A stretch of DNA of 30,218 nucleotides from a virus: positions 1-30,218 of IMG/VR virus record IMGVR_UViG_3300037141_000189. The stretch is one strand, 5' to 3'. A program made the translations under genes and the position numbers. The notes under the pieces were generated by a model that was not told the DNA's origin, did not search any database, and was given only the letters and a program-made list of their open reading frames with translations. Of the stretch, positions 22,065 to 29,370 are shown in pieces; the first letter of the stretch is position 1, and every line of letters begins with the position of its first letter.

Positions 22065-23513
22065 ATGTTACCAGCTGGCCACACATGGTATGAAAATTAC
22101 ATCAATATCCCTGGACGGGAGACGCATTGCAATGAAAACGGCATGCATGTCTTTTCGGCTAATTTAGTAGCTGATATACTCATTCCATTACTACGTTCCA
22201 AGTACCGCTATGAGCCGTATGCCAAGATTTGGTATAGCTTCCAAGCGACGCATTGGCAAGAATGCAACGGCTTGTACTCTGTCTTACGCAATGTAATTGC
22301 TGAAATGAAAGTAGCTTGCCAGGGCGCTAAAGGCGCTCCACAGTATGTTTTAGGGTTAGCTAAGGCACATGGTAATAACTTCACTGAGGCTGTGATATCA
22401 ACACTGGAAAAAGACGACCAGATGCAGATTCACCCCACGGCTTTTGATGCTCATCCTGGATTATTGAACACTCCTGATGGTATCTATGATTTGCTCACTG
22501 GTGAACCTGAACCGAATGCTCCTAATGATTTCTGTCGCCAAATTACTACCGTAGCACCGTTAGATGATGAAGATGGCGCTATGTGCCCACGATATTTAGC
22601 GCATATCAAATTTATGGCTGATGGTGATGAGCAGATGGCTCAATATCTTGAAGAACTATCTGGCTATGTATTAACTGGTGAAACGTTCCAGCAAGAGTTT
22701 TATTGGTTCCATGGACTACCAAGTACTGGTAAGTCCTCATTAGCCGCTGTGTGGTTGCATATCCTGAATCCTGATGGATACGGATGTATGGCTACACAAG
22801 CGCAATTCGCTGAAACTTATAGCACACCACATCCCGAACAAGATATGCGCCTCATAGGTAAGCGCCTGGTGTTTGTTGATGAACTTAAAGGTAAGTTTGA
22901 TGAAGCTAAGCTGAAATCATTTACCAGCGGCAATCCAGTGGTCGCCCGTGAGATGCATGGTAAATCAATCAGCTATATGCCTGTGTGTAAATTGCTATTT
23001 ACTAGTAATAATAAGCCGCCCATAGATGGTGGCGATGGTGGTATCGGTAGACGCATTAAGATATTCCCGTTTAGTAGGCAGATAGATAAAGACATGCGTA
23101 TTAAAGACTTCGACAAAGTAGTCTTACGCGCTGAAGCACCGTACATATTATTCCGCATGATGGCTAATGCTCAACGCGTATTAGAACGCCGTGGATTAGT
23201 TGAAGTGGAGAAGGTAGAATTAGCCAGCAGCGCATATATGCATGCAAACGATCTTTTGGCCCAATTTATTATGGACTGTTGCACTACGGATAAATACGAT
23301 ACAGAAAACACTAAAAATATTTTCTCAGCATTCTCCATATGGTGCGGTGAAAGTGGTTATGATTGTCCATCACAAAACAAATTTGGCCGCATGCTTAATG
23401 ATGCAGCATATGATTTAGTAAGAATTAGCGGAAGATATCTTAGATCTGGTATAAAAGTCCGACCAGAGTGGAATAAAAAGGTTGAACTTAGAGCGCAGAG
23501 TGCGTATAATTAA
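22065..23513 (+). CDS. D5-type primase-helicase (SF3 helicase)
   Basis: 482 residues. N-terminal D5_N-like domain with TPDGIYDLLTGEPEPN (136-151), Walker A GLPSTGKS (217-224), Walker B RLVFVDEL (267-274), sensor LLFTSNNKPP (310-319), arginine finger in GGIGRRI (325-331), and a C-terminal winged-helix PSQNKFGRMLNDAAYD (435-450) plus LVRISGRYLRSG (451-462). It is a replicative helicase that assembles on the phage origin. It has no primase active site of its own; priming is likely by the separate AEP gene. The C-terminal wing is 16/32 identical to the gene at 28566-28901. Terminated by a hairpin 24 bp after the stop. Confidence 0.93.
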   Translation: MLPAGHTWYENYINIPGRETHCNENGMHVFSANLVADILIPLLRSKYRYEPYAKIWYSFQATHWQECNGLYSVLRNVIAEMKVACQGAKGAPQYVLGLAKAHGNNFTEAVISTLEKDDQMQIHPTAFDAHPGLLNTPDGIYDLLTGEPEPNAPNDFCRQITTVAPLDDEDGAMCPRYLAHIKFMADGDEQMAQYLEELSGYVLTGETFQQEFYWFHGLPSTGKSSLAAVWLHILNPDGYGCMATQAQFAETYSTPHPEQDMRLIGKRLVFVDELKGKFDEAKLKSFTSGNPVVAREMHGKSISYMPVCKLLFTSNNKPPIDGGDGGIGRRIKIFPFSRQIDKDMRIKDFDKVVLRAEAPYILFRMMANAQRVLERRGLVEVEKVELASSAYMHANDLLAQFIMDCCTTDKYDTENTKNIFSAFSIWCGESGYDCPSQNKFGRMLNDAAYDLVRISGRYLRSGIKVRPEWNKKVELRAQSAYN

Positions 23514-23536
23514 TCTAATTCCGATCGGTAAAAATA

Positions 23537-23564
23537 GAGGGTGTCCTGTTACCGGGGCACCCTC
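23537..23564 (-). terminator. Hairpin terminator between D5 helicase and phosphoesterase
   Basis: A 10-bp stem (GAGGGTGTCC with GGGCACCCTC, one G-U pair) and an 8-nt loop. On the - strand the stem is followed by TATTTTT, a proper T-tract, so it ends leftward transcripts of the phosphoesterase group. On the + strand the T-tract is poor, though it may still slow rightward transcription from the D5 gene. Confidence 0.7.
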
Positions 23565-23610
23565 CTTAGTTTAGAAAAAAAAATTTTTACCCCGAAAAAA
23601 TCATTAAAAA

Positions 23611-24405
23611 TTAATCAGGTTCTCCCTCTCTCTCCCCCGATTGTAACGGATTATGACGAAATGTAACATTTTCTAACGAATTATTGCAATTTAATGTTAC
23701 ATTTTGTAATGATATAGTACTAGTATCATCGAATTGAGAATGGAAATCATTTTCATTATCATGTTTCGGCGGGTATTCACCCGCTAGCATAGCTTCATTC
23801 AGTTCGCACCAACCGGGGTAAGCCAAAATAACACCTTGACTATTAATAATTTCTTCAATACAGCGCGCGGACACGGGCTTGTAGTTCCACATTTCAACAG
23901 AAACGTTGATCATCCGGTCTTTAATAAGCCCCTTATTATGAATATGTCCATGTATCAGCCACCTACCGGCATTAACTAACCGCATTACTCTATAGCGGTC
24001 ATCATATGTCGGCTCTGGATCATCATTACGGTACGGAAAGTGAGACAACATAACCTGATGATTAGCTATCGTTAGCATGGCATGAGTTAATACGGCACCG
24101 AAACCAGCACGTAGATAAAAATCTACGTACTTGTCTGGACTATGCGCCCATAATTCCTTGGCGCACTTGTCGTGGTTACCAGCTATAAGTATCTTATTGC
24201 CTGGCAGGCGGCTGAGTATGCCTGGCAAGTCTTGATATTGCCACGCTATATCGCCTACAAAATAGACAGTATCGCTATCGTTAACCACGGCGCGATAATT
24301 ACTAATGATAGTTTCGTTGGAATGAATGATGTCTTTAAATGGGCGCGACGCTAAATGTATTATGTTAGCGTGTCCTATATGAAGATCGGAGGTGAAGTAG
24401 ATCAT
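23611..24405 (-). CDS. Calcineurin-like metallophosphoesterase
   Basis: 264 residues. The five metal motifs are all present: Asp7 and His9 in SDLHIGH, Asp52 in GDIAW, Asn77-His78 in GNHD (76-79), His122 in SHFPY, and H152/H154 in IHGHIHN. NVSVEMWNYKPV (167-178) is the usual end of this phage and bacterial subfamily. It should hydrolyse phosphodiester or phosphomonoester bonds; phage relatives can act on nucleic acid ends. The last 60 residues are a polar extension (NVTLNCNNSLENVTF) encoded by DNA with a 12-bp inverted repeat. It ends the - strand early operon, and its start overlaps the previous micro-gene as ATGA. Confidence 0.9.
   Translation of the reverse strand: MIYFTSDLHIGHANIIHLASRPFKDIIHSNETIISNYRAVVNDSDTVYFVGDIAWQYQDLPGILSRLPGNKILIAGNHDKCAKELWAHSPDKYVDFYLRAGFGAVLTHAMLTIANHQVMLSHFPYRNDDPEPTYDDRYRVMRLVNAGRWLIHGHIHNKGLIKDRMINVSVEMWNYKPVSARCIEEIINSQGVILAYPGWCELNEAMLAGEYPPKHDNENDFHSQFDDTSTISLQNVTLNCNNSLENVTFRHNPLQSGEREGEPD
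23659..23704. repeat. 12-bp inverted repeat inside the phosphoesterase 3' end
   Basis: AAATGTAACATT (23659-23670) and AATGTTACATTT (23693-23704) are perfect reverse complements around a 22-bp loop. It falls in the extension that lies outside the phosphoesterase core, so it may be a regulatory or processing structure fused into the reading frame. Confidence 0.5.
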
Positions 24406-24488
24406 GCTTTAACCTCATAAGCCGCTTGTAACCTGCCTATGAGTACGCGATGATAATTCGTATATTCGATCTTATGCTTGCTTGTCAT
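24402..24488 (-). CDS. 28-residue micro-protein
   Basis: MTSKHKIEYTNYHRVLIGRL then QAAYEVKA. GAGAGG nine bases before the ATG is a strong ribosome site, and its stop overlaps the phosphoesterase start (ATGA 24402-24405). Probably translated; function unknown. Confidence 0.5.
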   Translation of the reverse strand: MTSKHKIEYTNYHRVLIGRLQAAYEVKA

Positions 24489-24645
24489 GTTCTAACCTCT
24501 CATTCATTCGCTCCAAAACACGATCTAATTCTGCTATTTCATCAACAAAATGATGATGAGTATCTATTACATAAAAATTACTCACGGCATCAATTATTTT
24601 TGCCAGGCGCTTTTGAAGCTTTGATAAGGGTTTATGTTTTTTCAC
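24472..24645 (-). CDS. 57-residue coiled-coil protein, GTG start
   Basis: Starts at GTG (24643-24645) with AGAGG six bases upstream. Helical and charged (LSKLQKRLAKIIDAVSNF and FVDEIAELDRVLERMNERLE). It overlaps both neighbours, completing the otherwise unexplained gap between 24406 and 24631. No family recognised. Confidence 0.55.
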   Translation of the reverse strand: MKKHKPLSKLQKRLAKIIDAVSNFYVIDTHHHFVDEIAELDRVLERMNERLEHDKQA

Positions 24646-24823
24646 AATCGGCCTCTTGCGCTAATCGTACTAATTTTTCAAATGCGGACTTTGCATGCAA
24701 GTCAGCCTCATATGTCCATACTTCCATGGCTTGATATCTAGCGCATGCTCTTTGATAATCTATAGCGGCGGCAATTATGCGATCGGAGAGGTTCATATTA
24801 TTTAATCCTCTAAATAATTTCAT
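24632..24823 (-). CDS. Small helical protein
   Basis: 63 residues; LSDRIIAAAIDYQRACARYQ then acidic helix. GAGGTG lies before the ATG at 24823; an alternative ATG at 24796 also has AGAGG, so the start is not certain. No family recognised. Confidence 0.6.
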   Translation of the reverse strand: MKLFRGLNNMNLSDRIIAAAIDYQRACARYQAMEVWTYEADLHAKSAFEKLVRLAQEADCEKT

Positions 24824-24824
24824 A

Positions 24825-25169
24825 TTATTTCACCTCATGCAATTCCAGTAACGGCGCGCCGGAATCTGGATCATCGACATAGATGATATCGCCGTCACGG
24901 GTTATTTCGATACCGTGCGACGCGATATAATGATCTAAGAATTTATACGTTAATAACCGTTTGATAATATCTTTATCAGTGTCATCGTCGTAAACTAATA
25001 CTTCCCGGCGGCTGTCAGTTAATTTATCCGTCACTGGATCGCCGTCAGTATTGATAATAACTGTTGGTAACATGACTTGATAAATAGTGAATTCATTATC
25101 GTCATCAATGCTCATATCGCCGCTTATTTTTTTGTATTCAAATTCATCGATAGCTTGTTCAGTACTCAT
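24825..25169 (-). CDS. Hypothetical acidic protein
   Basis: 114 residues from the ATG at 25169 (AGAGGTCAAA upstream), overlapping the end of the next gene by 11 bp. Starts MSTEQAIDEFEYKKISGDMS and is rich in Asp. The region VLVYDDDTDKDIIKRLLTYK is followed by a C-terminal ITRDGDIIYVDDPDSG strand. No recognised family. Confidence 0.6.
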   Translation of the reverse strand: MSTEQAIDEFEYKKISGDMSIDDDNEFTIYQVMLPTVIINTDGDPVTDKLTDSRREVLVYDDDTDKDIIKRLLTYKFLDHYIASHGIEITRDGDIIYVDDPDSGAPLLELHEVK

Positions 25170-25386
25170 TTTGACCTCTTGCATACTCTTGCGCTGTGGA
25201 CATAAAGTCTTGCACATATTCCCCGGCAGTCTGTTCTATGTGTTCGGTTAATAATCCGCATGCTTGATGAAAATGTCCTGGCATGGTTGATATTTCCGCT
25301 AGTTCATTAACGATAGCTTGCTTACAGCATATGCATATCGGATCGGCTTCACCGGGATCTAGTTCGAATTTTGATAATTTTAACAT
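25159..25386 (-). CDS. Small protein with Cys/His cluster
   Basis: 75 residues from the ATG at 25386. ADPICICCKQAIVNE has a CxCC, and HFHQACG follows, giving a possible zinc site. Helical C-terminus. GGAG eight bases upstream; overlaps the next gene by 7 bp. Metal-binding role is inferred. Confidence 0.6.
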   Translation of the reverse strand: MLKLSKFELDPGEADPICICCKQAIVNELAEISTMPGHFHQACGLLTEHIEQTAGEYVQDFMSTAQEYARGQNEY

Positions 25387-25598
25387 TCTATTTTCTCCAT
25401 ACAGTCTATACATACACTAAAATTATGAATTGTCCTATGATATTTCGCTTGATAATCATATCGATCGCCGCCTAACTTGCTATCGCATAGATCGCATGCA
25501 TACCAGCTAAAATACGGCTCATATGATATCATGGACCAAAATTCTAACGATGATATTTTGTCTAGCACTTCCCGCTTATTACTACTAAGTTTATTCAT
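25380..25598 (-). CDS. Zinc-ribbon phage protein (CDLC...CIDC)
   Basis: 72 residues. YACDLCDSKLGGDRYDYQ and SVCIDCMEKIEC form a CxxC...CxxC zinc ribbon. The LGGDRY after the first knuckle and the closing SVC.dC are typical of a small phage family that I recognise by pattern only. Function unknown. Confidence 0.7.
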   Translation of the reverse strand: MNKLSSNKREVLDKISSLEFWSMISYEPYFSWYACDLCDSKLGGDRYDYQAKYHRTIHNFSVCIDCMEKIEC

Positions 25599-25601
25599 GT
25601 G

Positions 25602-25826
25602 CTAATACCCCCTGCTAGCGGACATAGCACTATTATCTATAACTCTAGATAAGCGATCGTTAGCTAACCGATTATTAATTAACTTGATAAGTCTAGTATG
25701 TTTATGAGAGTCAATATCTTCATTCCAGTCTAATACTATAAACCCTGGCATTGCAATGATCGCTTGTCTTAAATGCCGTACTGTTGTTTCTAGTTGATCT
25801 ATTCTATGCTTACTAAGTTTAATCAT
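25602..25826 (-). CDS. Small helical basic protein
   Basis: 74 residues; MIKLSKHRIDQLETTVRHLR then helical IKLINNRLANDRLSRVIDNS. AAGGAG lies before the ATG. Basic and helical, so a nucleic-acid-binding role is possible; not assigned. Confidence 0.6.
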   Translation of the reverse strand: MIKLSKHRIDQLETTVRHLRQAIIAMPGFIVLDWNEDIDSHKHTRLIKLINNRLANDRLSRVIDNSAMSASRGY

Positions 25827-25830
25827 GTGC

Positions 25831-25998
25831 TTACTCCTTATTTTCGCGCGGCATGTTTAGTTCTCTTTCTAAGTCATCAATTCTACGTTTCTGAAAATCT
25901 ACTTCGTTAAGTAGATAGTGACAGTCTAAAAATAGCATATACGGATTAGCTGACTTGTATTCAAAAGCCTTTAATCTTTCGCGGATATTATCTAGCAT
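25831..25998 (-). CDS. 55-residue protein with C-terminal coiled coil
   Basis: Missed by size. MLDNIRERLKAFEYKSANPY, then a hydrophobic patch and QKRRIDDLERELNMPREN, a heptad helix. Its layout is similar to the gene at 20672-20830 (NPY followed by a coiled coil). It overlaps the upstream gene by 11 bp. Function unknown. Confidence 0.55.
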   Translation of the reverse strand: MLDNIRERLKAFEYKSANPYMLFLDCHYLLNEVDFQKRRIDDLERELNMPRENKE

Positions 25999-26272
25999 GT
26001 TCATCACTTAGATCCCCCGCAGCTATCCATAATAAACGACATTTATTCATATACCTGTCCTTAAGCTCCACTTCATCCCATGCGCCGTATTCTTTCAATT
26101 CCGCTTTAATAATATCTGGATTAATTAAGTCGAATTGCTTACTAATTTCCGGCATTTTAATTAGCGCCGCAAGATCATCAAAACAATCACCACGATGCGA
26201 TCCTTGATCAATATTATCTGATGTTAGTTCTAGTTCTATTCTGCCAGATCCGCTAGTCCATATATTGTTCAT
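25988..26272 (-). CDS. Phage protein of the KAELKEYGAWD...WIAAGD type
   Basis: 94 residues. IELELTSDNIDQGSHRGDCF, then ELKEYGAWDEVELKD and LLWIAAGDLSDE. The sequence order matches a small family common in phage genomes and plasmids with no known function. Complete for the family's usual size. Overlaps neighbours on both sides. Confidence 0.75.
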   Translation of the reverse strand: MNNIWTSGSGRIELELTSDNIDQGSHRGDCFDDLAALIKMPEISKQFDLINPDIIKAELKEYGAWDEVELKDRYMNKCRLLWIAAGDLSDEHAR

Positions 26273-26448
26273 ACTGCCACCAACTGCCTTTCATCTAATA
26301 TCAACTTCTTACCGTGATCTGTTTTCACTATATAAGTGTTAGGCTTAATAACCTCTATAATTTCCGCTATGTGTTCAGGCGCATGCCAATTAATATAATC
26401 ATTAAGACTAGCGCATATGCCTATTTTAATTTTATCTCCGATTTTCAT
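26269..26448 (-). CDS. 59-residue KOW/SH3-like protein
   Basis: Missed by size. MKIGDKIKIGICASLNDYIN followed by beta strands EIIEVIKPNTYIVKTDHGKK. A gene with such a short beta barrel could bind nucleic acid or protein. ATGA overlap with the next gene downstream, and its start overlaps the upstream gene. Family not assigned. Confidence 0.55.
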   Translation of the reverse strand: MKIGDKIKIGICASLNDYINWHAPEHIAEIIEVIKPNTYIVKTDHGKKLILDERQLVAV

Positions 26449-26675
26449 ATTGTGACCTCTAATGTCTTATATGGTTCGCCGTAAAAATTATTGTCTGTAT
26501 AGAATTCAAGAGCAAATTTAGTGCAATTCATTCTATAAAAAACAATTTCATGAGCGACTCTTTCCCTGGCATTCTTAATAATATGTGACATGCTCTTTAA
26601 GTGAGAGATAAGACTTTGTCCTTGTAATGTATAACGTTGATCATCATTATCGAATAATTTAATTAGCACTTTCAT
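26445..26675 (-). CDS. Small hypothetical protein
   Basis: 76 residues; KVLIKLFDNDDQRYTLQGQS then helical HIIKNARERVAHEIVFYRM. Overlaps its upstream neighbour by 17 bp. No family recognised. Confidence 0.55.
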   Translation of the reverse strand: MKVLIKLFDNDDQRYTLQGQSLISHLKSMSHIIKNARERVAHEIVFYRMNCTKFALEFYTDNNFYGEPYKTLEVTI

Positions 26676-26928
26676 GATTTATATCCCCCGTATCGGCAAT
26701 TTCAGTATCTAGATAATTTAGTATCACTTGATGAACATCTGACCGGCGGCATAGCATATGCAACATATCCATAGCTGTATTAAAGTCATTGCCTGCTTCC
26801 TGTAAATGTCTAGTCATGTGTCCGTTTATGCGCGTATAGTATTCGATATAATAATCGTTTAGTATGTCTGTTAGCATGATATTTAACCTCTCAACTAAGT
26901 CAGTGTATATTTCTAATTTTCTGCTCAT
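26659..26928 (-). CDS. Small helical protein
   Basis: 89 residues, all-helical in appearance (LEIYTDLVERLNIMLTDILN, TAMDMLHMLCRR). The first gene of its transcript block, with the TATAACAGTAAT element about 17-28 bp upstream. AGGAG-like site before the ATG. Confidence 0.6.
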   Translation of the reverse strand: MSRKLEIYTDLVERLNIMLTDILNDYYIEYYTRINGHMTRHLQEAGNDFNTAMDMLHMLCRRSDVHQVILNYLDTEIADTGDINHESAN

Positions 26929-26944
26929 TTGCTTAACTCCTAGT

Positions 26945-26956
26945 ATTACTGTTATA
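26945..26956 (-). promoter_or_regulatory. TATAACAGTAAT element, copy 1
   Basis: On the - strand this 12-mer reads TATAACAGTAAT and lies 17-28 bp before the start codon at 26928. An identical copy is at 27627-27638. TATAAC may be a -10 box of a phage promoter without a consensus -35, as found at neither copy. Confidence 0.4.
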
Positions 26957-26986
26957 TCAAATTCACTTACGGTGCGGGTATATTAA

Positions 26987-27385
26987 TTAAGTTATGTTGC
27001 TAATCCGTAATTCACCTACCACCTGCCCGCGATATTCAATGCTTATAAAGTCATCGGCTTCCCATATGTAATGTAGATCCTTGGCTACTATATAATGCGC
27101 CTTGCGGTTAAGTGATAAACAAAAACCCATGCCAACAAAATATGGATTAACAATACGTTTAATCATATTATCCCCGTAGTTAGCAGGTAATGTTTCAGTA
27201 CCGACATGAAAACTATCATTATTTTCAAAGCCGTCTTTTTCATTACCCCATAAGTCATATCGGATGATCTGCAGAGTAATATTTTTAGGTTTATTCCCGT
27301 TTTTTATCCATTTAATTCTGCCCTTATCATCAACTGTTAACTTATCATTGTGCGGTAACAGTGTTATAGGAAAATCGTTATTCAT
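26987..27385 (-). CDS. Hypothetical beta-rich protein
   Basis: 132 residues; strands ITLQIIRYDLWG, MIKRIVNPYFVGMGFCLSL and DDFISIEYRGQVVGELRI. Ends 59 bp before the next gene. A single-domain protein of unknown fold. No recognised family. Confidence 0.6.
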   Translation of the reverse strand: MNNDFPITLLPHNDKLTVDDKGRIKWIKNGNKPKNITLQIIRYDLWGNEKDGFENNDSFHVGTETLPANYGDNMIKRIVNPYFVGMGFCLSLNRKAHYIVAKDLHYIWEADDFISIEYRGQVVGELRISNIT

Positions 27386-27386
27386 A

Positions 27387-27431
27387 TTATTGTATCTCCT
27401 GTAGTTCTTCGATATCTTTTACTGTATGCAT
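27387..27431 (-). CDS. 14-residue micro-ORF with strong ribosome site
   Basis: ATG at 27431 with GGAGG five bases upstream, coding for MHTVKDIEELQEIQ, then stop just upstream of the 26987-27385 gene. Could be a leader peptide or chance; the strong ribosome site is the only evidence. Confidence 0.25.
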   Translation of the reverse strand: MHTVKDIEELQEIQ

Positions 27432-27432
27432 A

Positions 27433-27603
27433 TTAACCTCCTATCATCGACTTGTTATCGATATCATTCCACTGTAAAAATAGTAATTCCGCGCACTTAT
27501 CGGTGCTTGGGTAAACCATAGCGGCTGTATAAAAATCAGGCATTCTAGTATCTATTAACTGTTCATTGTCACAAAATTCTGCTAAAAAATATTCGTTAGT
27601 CAT
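27433..27603 (-). CDS. 56-residue hypothetical protein
   Basis: From the ATG at 27603, with GAGG nine bases upstream; an in-frame start at 27618 lacks a site. NEYFLAEFCDNEQLIDTRMP then a short beta strand LLFLQWND. First gene after the intrinsic terminator and the TATAACAGTAAT element. Function unknown. Confidence 0.55.
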   Translation of the reverse strand: MTNEYFLAEFCDNEQLIDTRMPDFYTAAMVYPSTDKCAELLFLQWNDIDNKSMIGG

Positions 27604-27626
27604 GTTCGTTAACCTCATGTGCTTAC

Positions 27627-27638
27627 ATTACTGTTATA
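27627..27638 (-). promoter_or_regulatory. TATAACAGTAAT element, copy 2
   Basis: Identical to the 12-mer at 26945-26956 (- strand). It lies 24-35 bp before the start codon at 27603 and just downstream of the terminator at 27697-27720, as expected for a promoter restarting transcription. Confidence 0.4.
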
Positions 27639-27696
27639 CCGCTTGCAATTGATGTTAAGTATGTTTTTAAATATAGTTGTTACAAATAGTAATAAA

Positions 27697-27720
27697 AAGG
27701 AAAGGCGTAAACCTTTCCTT
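27697..27720 (-). terminator. Intrinsic terminator with T-tract on the - strand
   Basis: Stem AAGGAAAGG / CCTTTCCTT (9 bp) with a 6-nt loop. On the - strand it is followed by TTTTTATT, a good T-tract. It ends the leftward transcript of genes 28566-28901, 28177-28569 and 27725-28177. Confidence 0.85.
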
Positions 27721-27724
27721 ATAA

Positions 27725-28177
27725 TTACGGTTTACATACTTTCGCACTACTAGGTAACCAATCATTAACTGTTGGTCTTTCAAGTATGCAAGCGCTCTTA
27801 ATGATGTTGTCTAATATTTTGTCATCGGCTTGCCGTATTTCGGCTATTGCCATACAGGCGGATGATATGAGATAAGAGCCGATACTAGTATTGCTATCTA
27901 TATTATGTTGATCGCGATACTCAATGCCAGTAATAATAGATTGAGCGCCGATAGTCATGTATCTGCCAGGAGCTAAGGTATAAGTTAACGTGTTAGTTTT
28001 AATATGTACCATGCCCGCATGAGGTTGGAACAGGTTATAAACACTGGTTGACTTATCTGTTGTATGTATAAATACGATCGCGCCTTGATCTATTGTTACG
28101 ATAGCTTGCGGCGTATGTATCATACTATTTATAGATATCAAGACCATAACTGCTGTATTAATAATTAGCTCATGCAT
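27725..28177 (-). CDS. Exported or membrane-anchored beta-rich protein
   Basis: 150 residues with an N-terminal hydrophobic segment (IINTAVMVLISINSMI) followed by beta strands (AIVTIDQGAIVFIH, VHIKTNTLTYTLAPGRYMTI). The APGRYMTIG strand is reminiscent of FecR-like domains. Cysteines near the C-terminus. It follows the PDZ-like exported gene directly (one-base overlap), so the two probably work in the same compartment. Function inferred from location only. Confidence 0.6.
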   Translation of the reverse strand: MHELIINTAVMVLISINSMIHTPQAIVTIDQGAIVFIHTTDKSTSVYNLFQPHAGMVHIKTNTLTYTLAPGRYMTIGAQSIITGIEYRDQHNIDSNTSIGSYLISSACMAIAEIRQADDKILDNIIKSACILERPTVNDWLPSSAKVCKP

Positions 28178-28569
28178 TACTTTAACCTCACTGGCAATAC
28201 TCTGACCTTATCATATTTATCCCTGACCGTGATATTCATAATAAAACCAACAGGATATAGTGACACGCTAGGTAGTAAACAGGGTCTGTATTGTTCGCGC
28301 TCTATCTTAATAATATAATCGCCTATTTGTACTTTGCCGTATAGATCACTTGTTGGAGAGATATAAAGTATCTGCCCGGTATGTTGATTAACTGTTACGC
28401 CTATAAGACCACGCAAGACTACGGCGCTAATCCGACTAGTTAGCTTACCTCTTTTATCTAATACAGGTGTTCTAGGGCATAGCAAGACCGGCTCATTATG
28501 AATTACATTACCTTGGAGCGGCTTGGCGTATACGGGAGTTAATAATAATAATAAGAATAATAGTATCAT
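28177..28569 (-). CDS. Exported PDZ-like domain protein
   Basis: 130 residues. Residues 1-15 (MILLFLLLLLTPVYA) are a Sec signal peptide with a VYA cleavage site. The mature part has a PDZ-like layout: VLRGLIGVTVNQ (51-62) with the GLIGV carboxylate-binding loop, IYISPTSDLYGKVQIGD then YIIKIERE (85-92), and a closing strand VRVLPVRLK. PDZ domains recognise C-termini and often serve periplasmic proteases. No protease domain is fused here. Paired with the exported beta-rich gene downstream. Confidence 0.7.
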   Translation of the reverse strand: MILLFLLLLLTPVYAKPLQGNVIHNEPVLLCPRTPVLDKRGKLTSRISAVVLRGLIGVTVNQHTGQILYISPTSDLYGKVQIGDYIIKIEREQYRPCLLPSVSLYPVGFIMNITVRDKYDKVRVLPVRLK

Positions 28570-28901
28570 CGTAGGGATAAACCAGATCGCACGTACTTAC
28601 CGCTCCGACGGACAATAGGATAACCCATGCCTGTTAAGATGCGCCCAAATTGATTTTTGCTCAATATAGTGCGATCGTGAGTGAATGAATGATCAATATG
28701 CGCTAAGTGCAAGTCATTAACCTCAGAGATATTTAGAACATCAACATCGCAACAAGAGTCTAAGAAGTCTTGGACTAATGCATAATATGCTTTATGCATA
28801 GGGTGATGAATAGGTCTAGGCGTCGCATTATCCAATACATTAGTCAGTAAATTGATCGCGTCACGTATGCGATTAGCATTATTAATAGTTAGGTCAGGCA
28901 T
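28566..28901 (-). CDS. Stand-alone D5 helicase C-terminal DNA-binding domain
   Basis: 111 residues from the ATG at 28901 (AGAGG eight bases upstream); 28931 is an unlikely longer start. Residues 80-111 (SKNQFGRIL, YPIVRRSGKYVRSGL) match residues 435-466 of the D5 helicase at 16 of 32 positions (NxFGRxL, Y..VR.SG.Y.RSG), and DFLDSCCDVD (45-54) resembles FIMDCCTTD (401-409) of the same protein. It lacks the helicase core. It sits next to the repeat-rich right end, so it may bind the origin or act as a regulator of the helicase. Similarity read by eye. Confidence 0.75.
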   Translation of the reverse strand: MPDLTINNANRIRDAINLLTNVLDNATPRPIHHPMHKAYYALVQDFLDSCCDVDVLNISEVNDLHLAHIDHSFTHDRTILSKNQFGRILTGMGYPIVRRSGKYVRSGLSLR

Positions 28902-28924
28902 ATTAGTTCCTCTTTGATTAGTAG

Positions 28925-28960
28925 TTGACAAAGATTAGCATGTCTCACTAGTATTGTCAC
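28925..28960. promoter_or_regulatory. Overlapping candidate promoters in both directions
   Basis: On the + strand TTGACA (28925-28930) and TAGTAT (28949-28954) are spaced 18 bp, facing the non-coding region. On the - strand GTGACA (28955-28960) and TAATCT (28932-28937), with an extended TG, are 17 bp apart and face the D5-domain gene. The two overlap, as in many phage control switches. Confidence 0.45.
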
Positions 28961-29283
28961 ATTAAAGCTATATCATGCCCGTGTGAGAGATGAATGTCAC
29001 AAGAATGTGAGTAATTGCACATACATTATAAACACTGTTAAGAGTATATATATGGTTAATACAGCGGAAAATAGCACATAATCTACTTTATTTTTCACTA
29101 TTAATATTTTACTAAAAAGTAAATATATAAGAATATATAGGAGAAATAACTAATATATGTGAAAAATGCAGTATGTGGTAGAGCATTGCAACACCCTCTC
29201 ATTTCCTCCAAAGTTTATTTGTCCACCTGTTACCCTTTCGCGCCTTCCCCGTGCTGTATTCTACCGTAATTGTGTGATGATTT

Positions 29284-29306
29284 TTTAGTTGTCAATAGCA
29301 ACTAAA
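29284..29306. repeat. Inverted repeat 1 of the right non-coding region
   Basis: TTTAGTTG and CAACTAAA (8-bp arms, 7-bp loop). Confidence 0.6.
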
Positions 29307-29321
29307 TGCAGTTGAACCACA

Positions 29322-29351
29322 GCATATTGTCTTGTTTGAGTGACAATATGC
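29322..29351. repeat. Inverted repeat 2 of the right non-coding region
   Basis: GCATATTGTC and GACAATATGC (10-bp arms, 10-bp loop). Confidence 0.65.
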
Positions 29352-29355
29352 CTGA

Positions 29356-29370
29356 TATCAACTGTTGATA
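29356..29370. repeat. 15-bp odd palindrome, operator-like
   Basis: TATCAAC-T-GTTGATA, perfect 7-bp arms around one base, directly after the previous repeat. Resembles phage repressor operators in size and symmetry. Confidence 0.55.
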
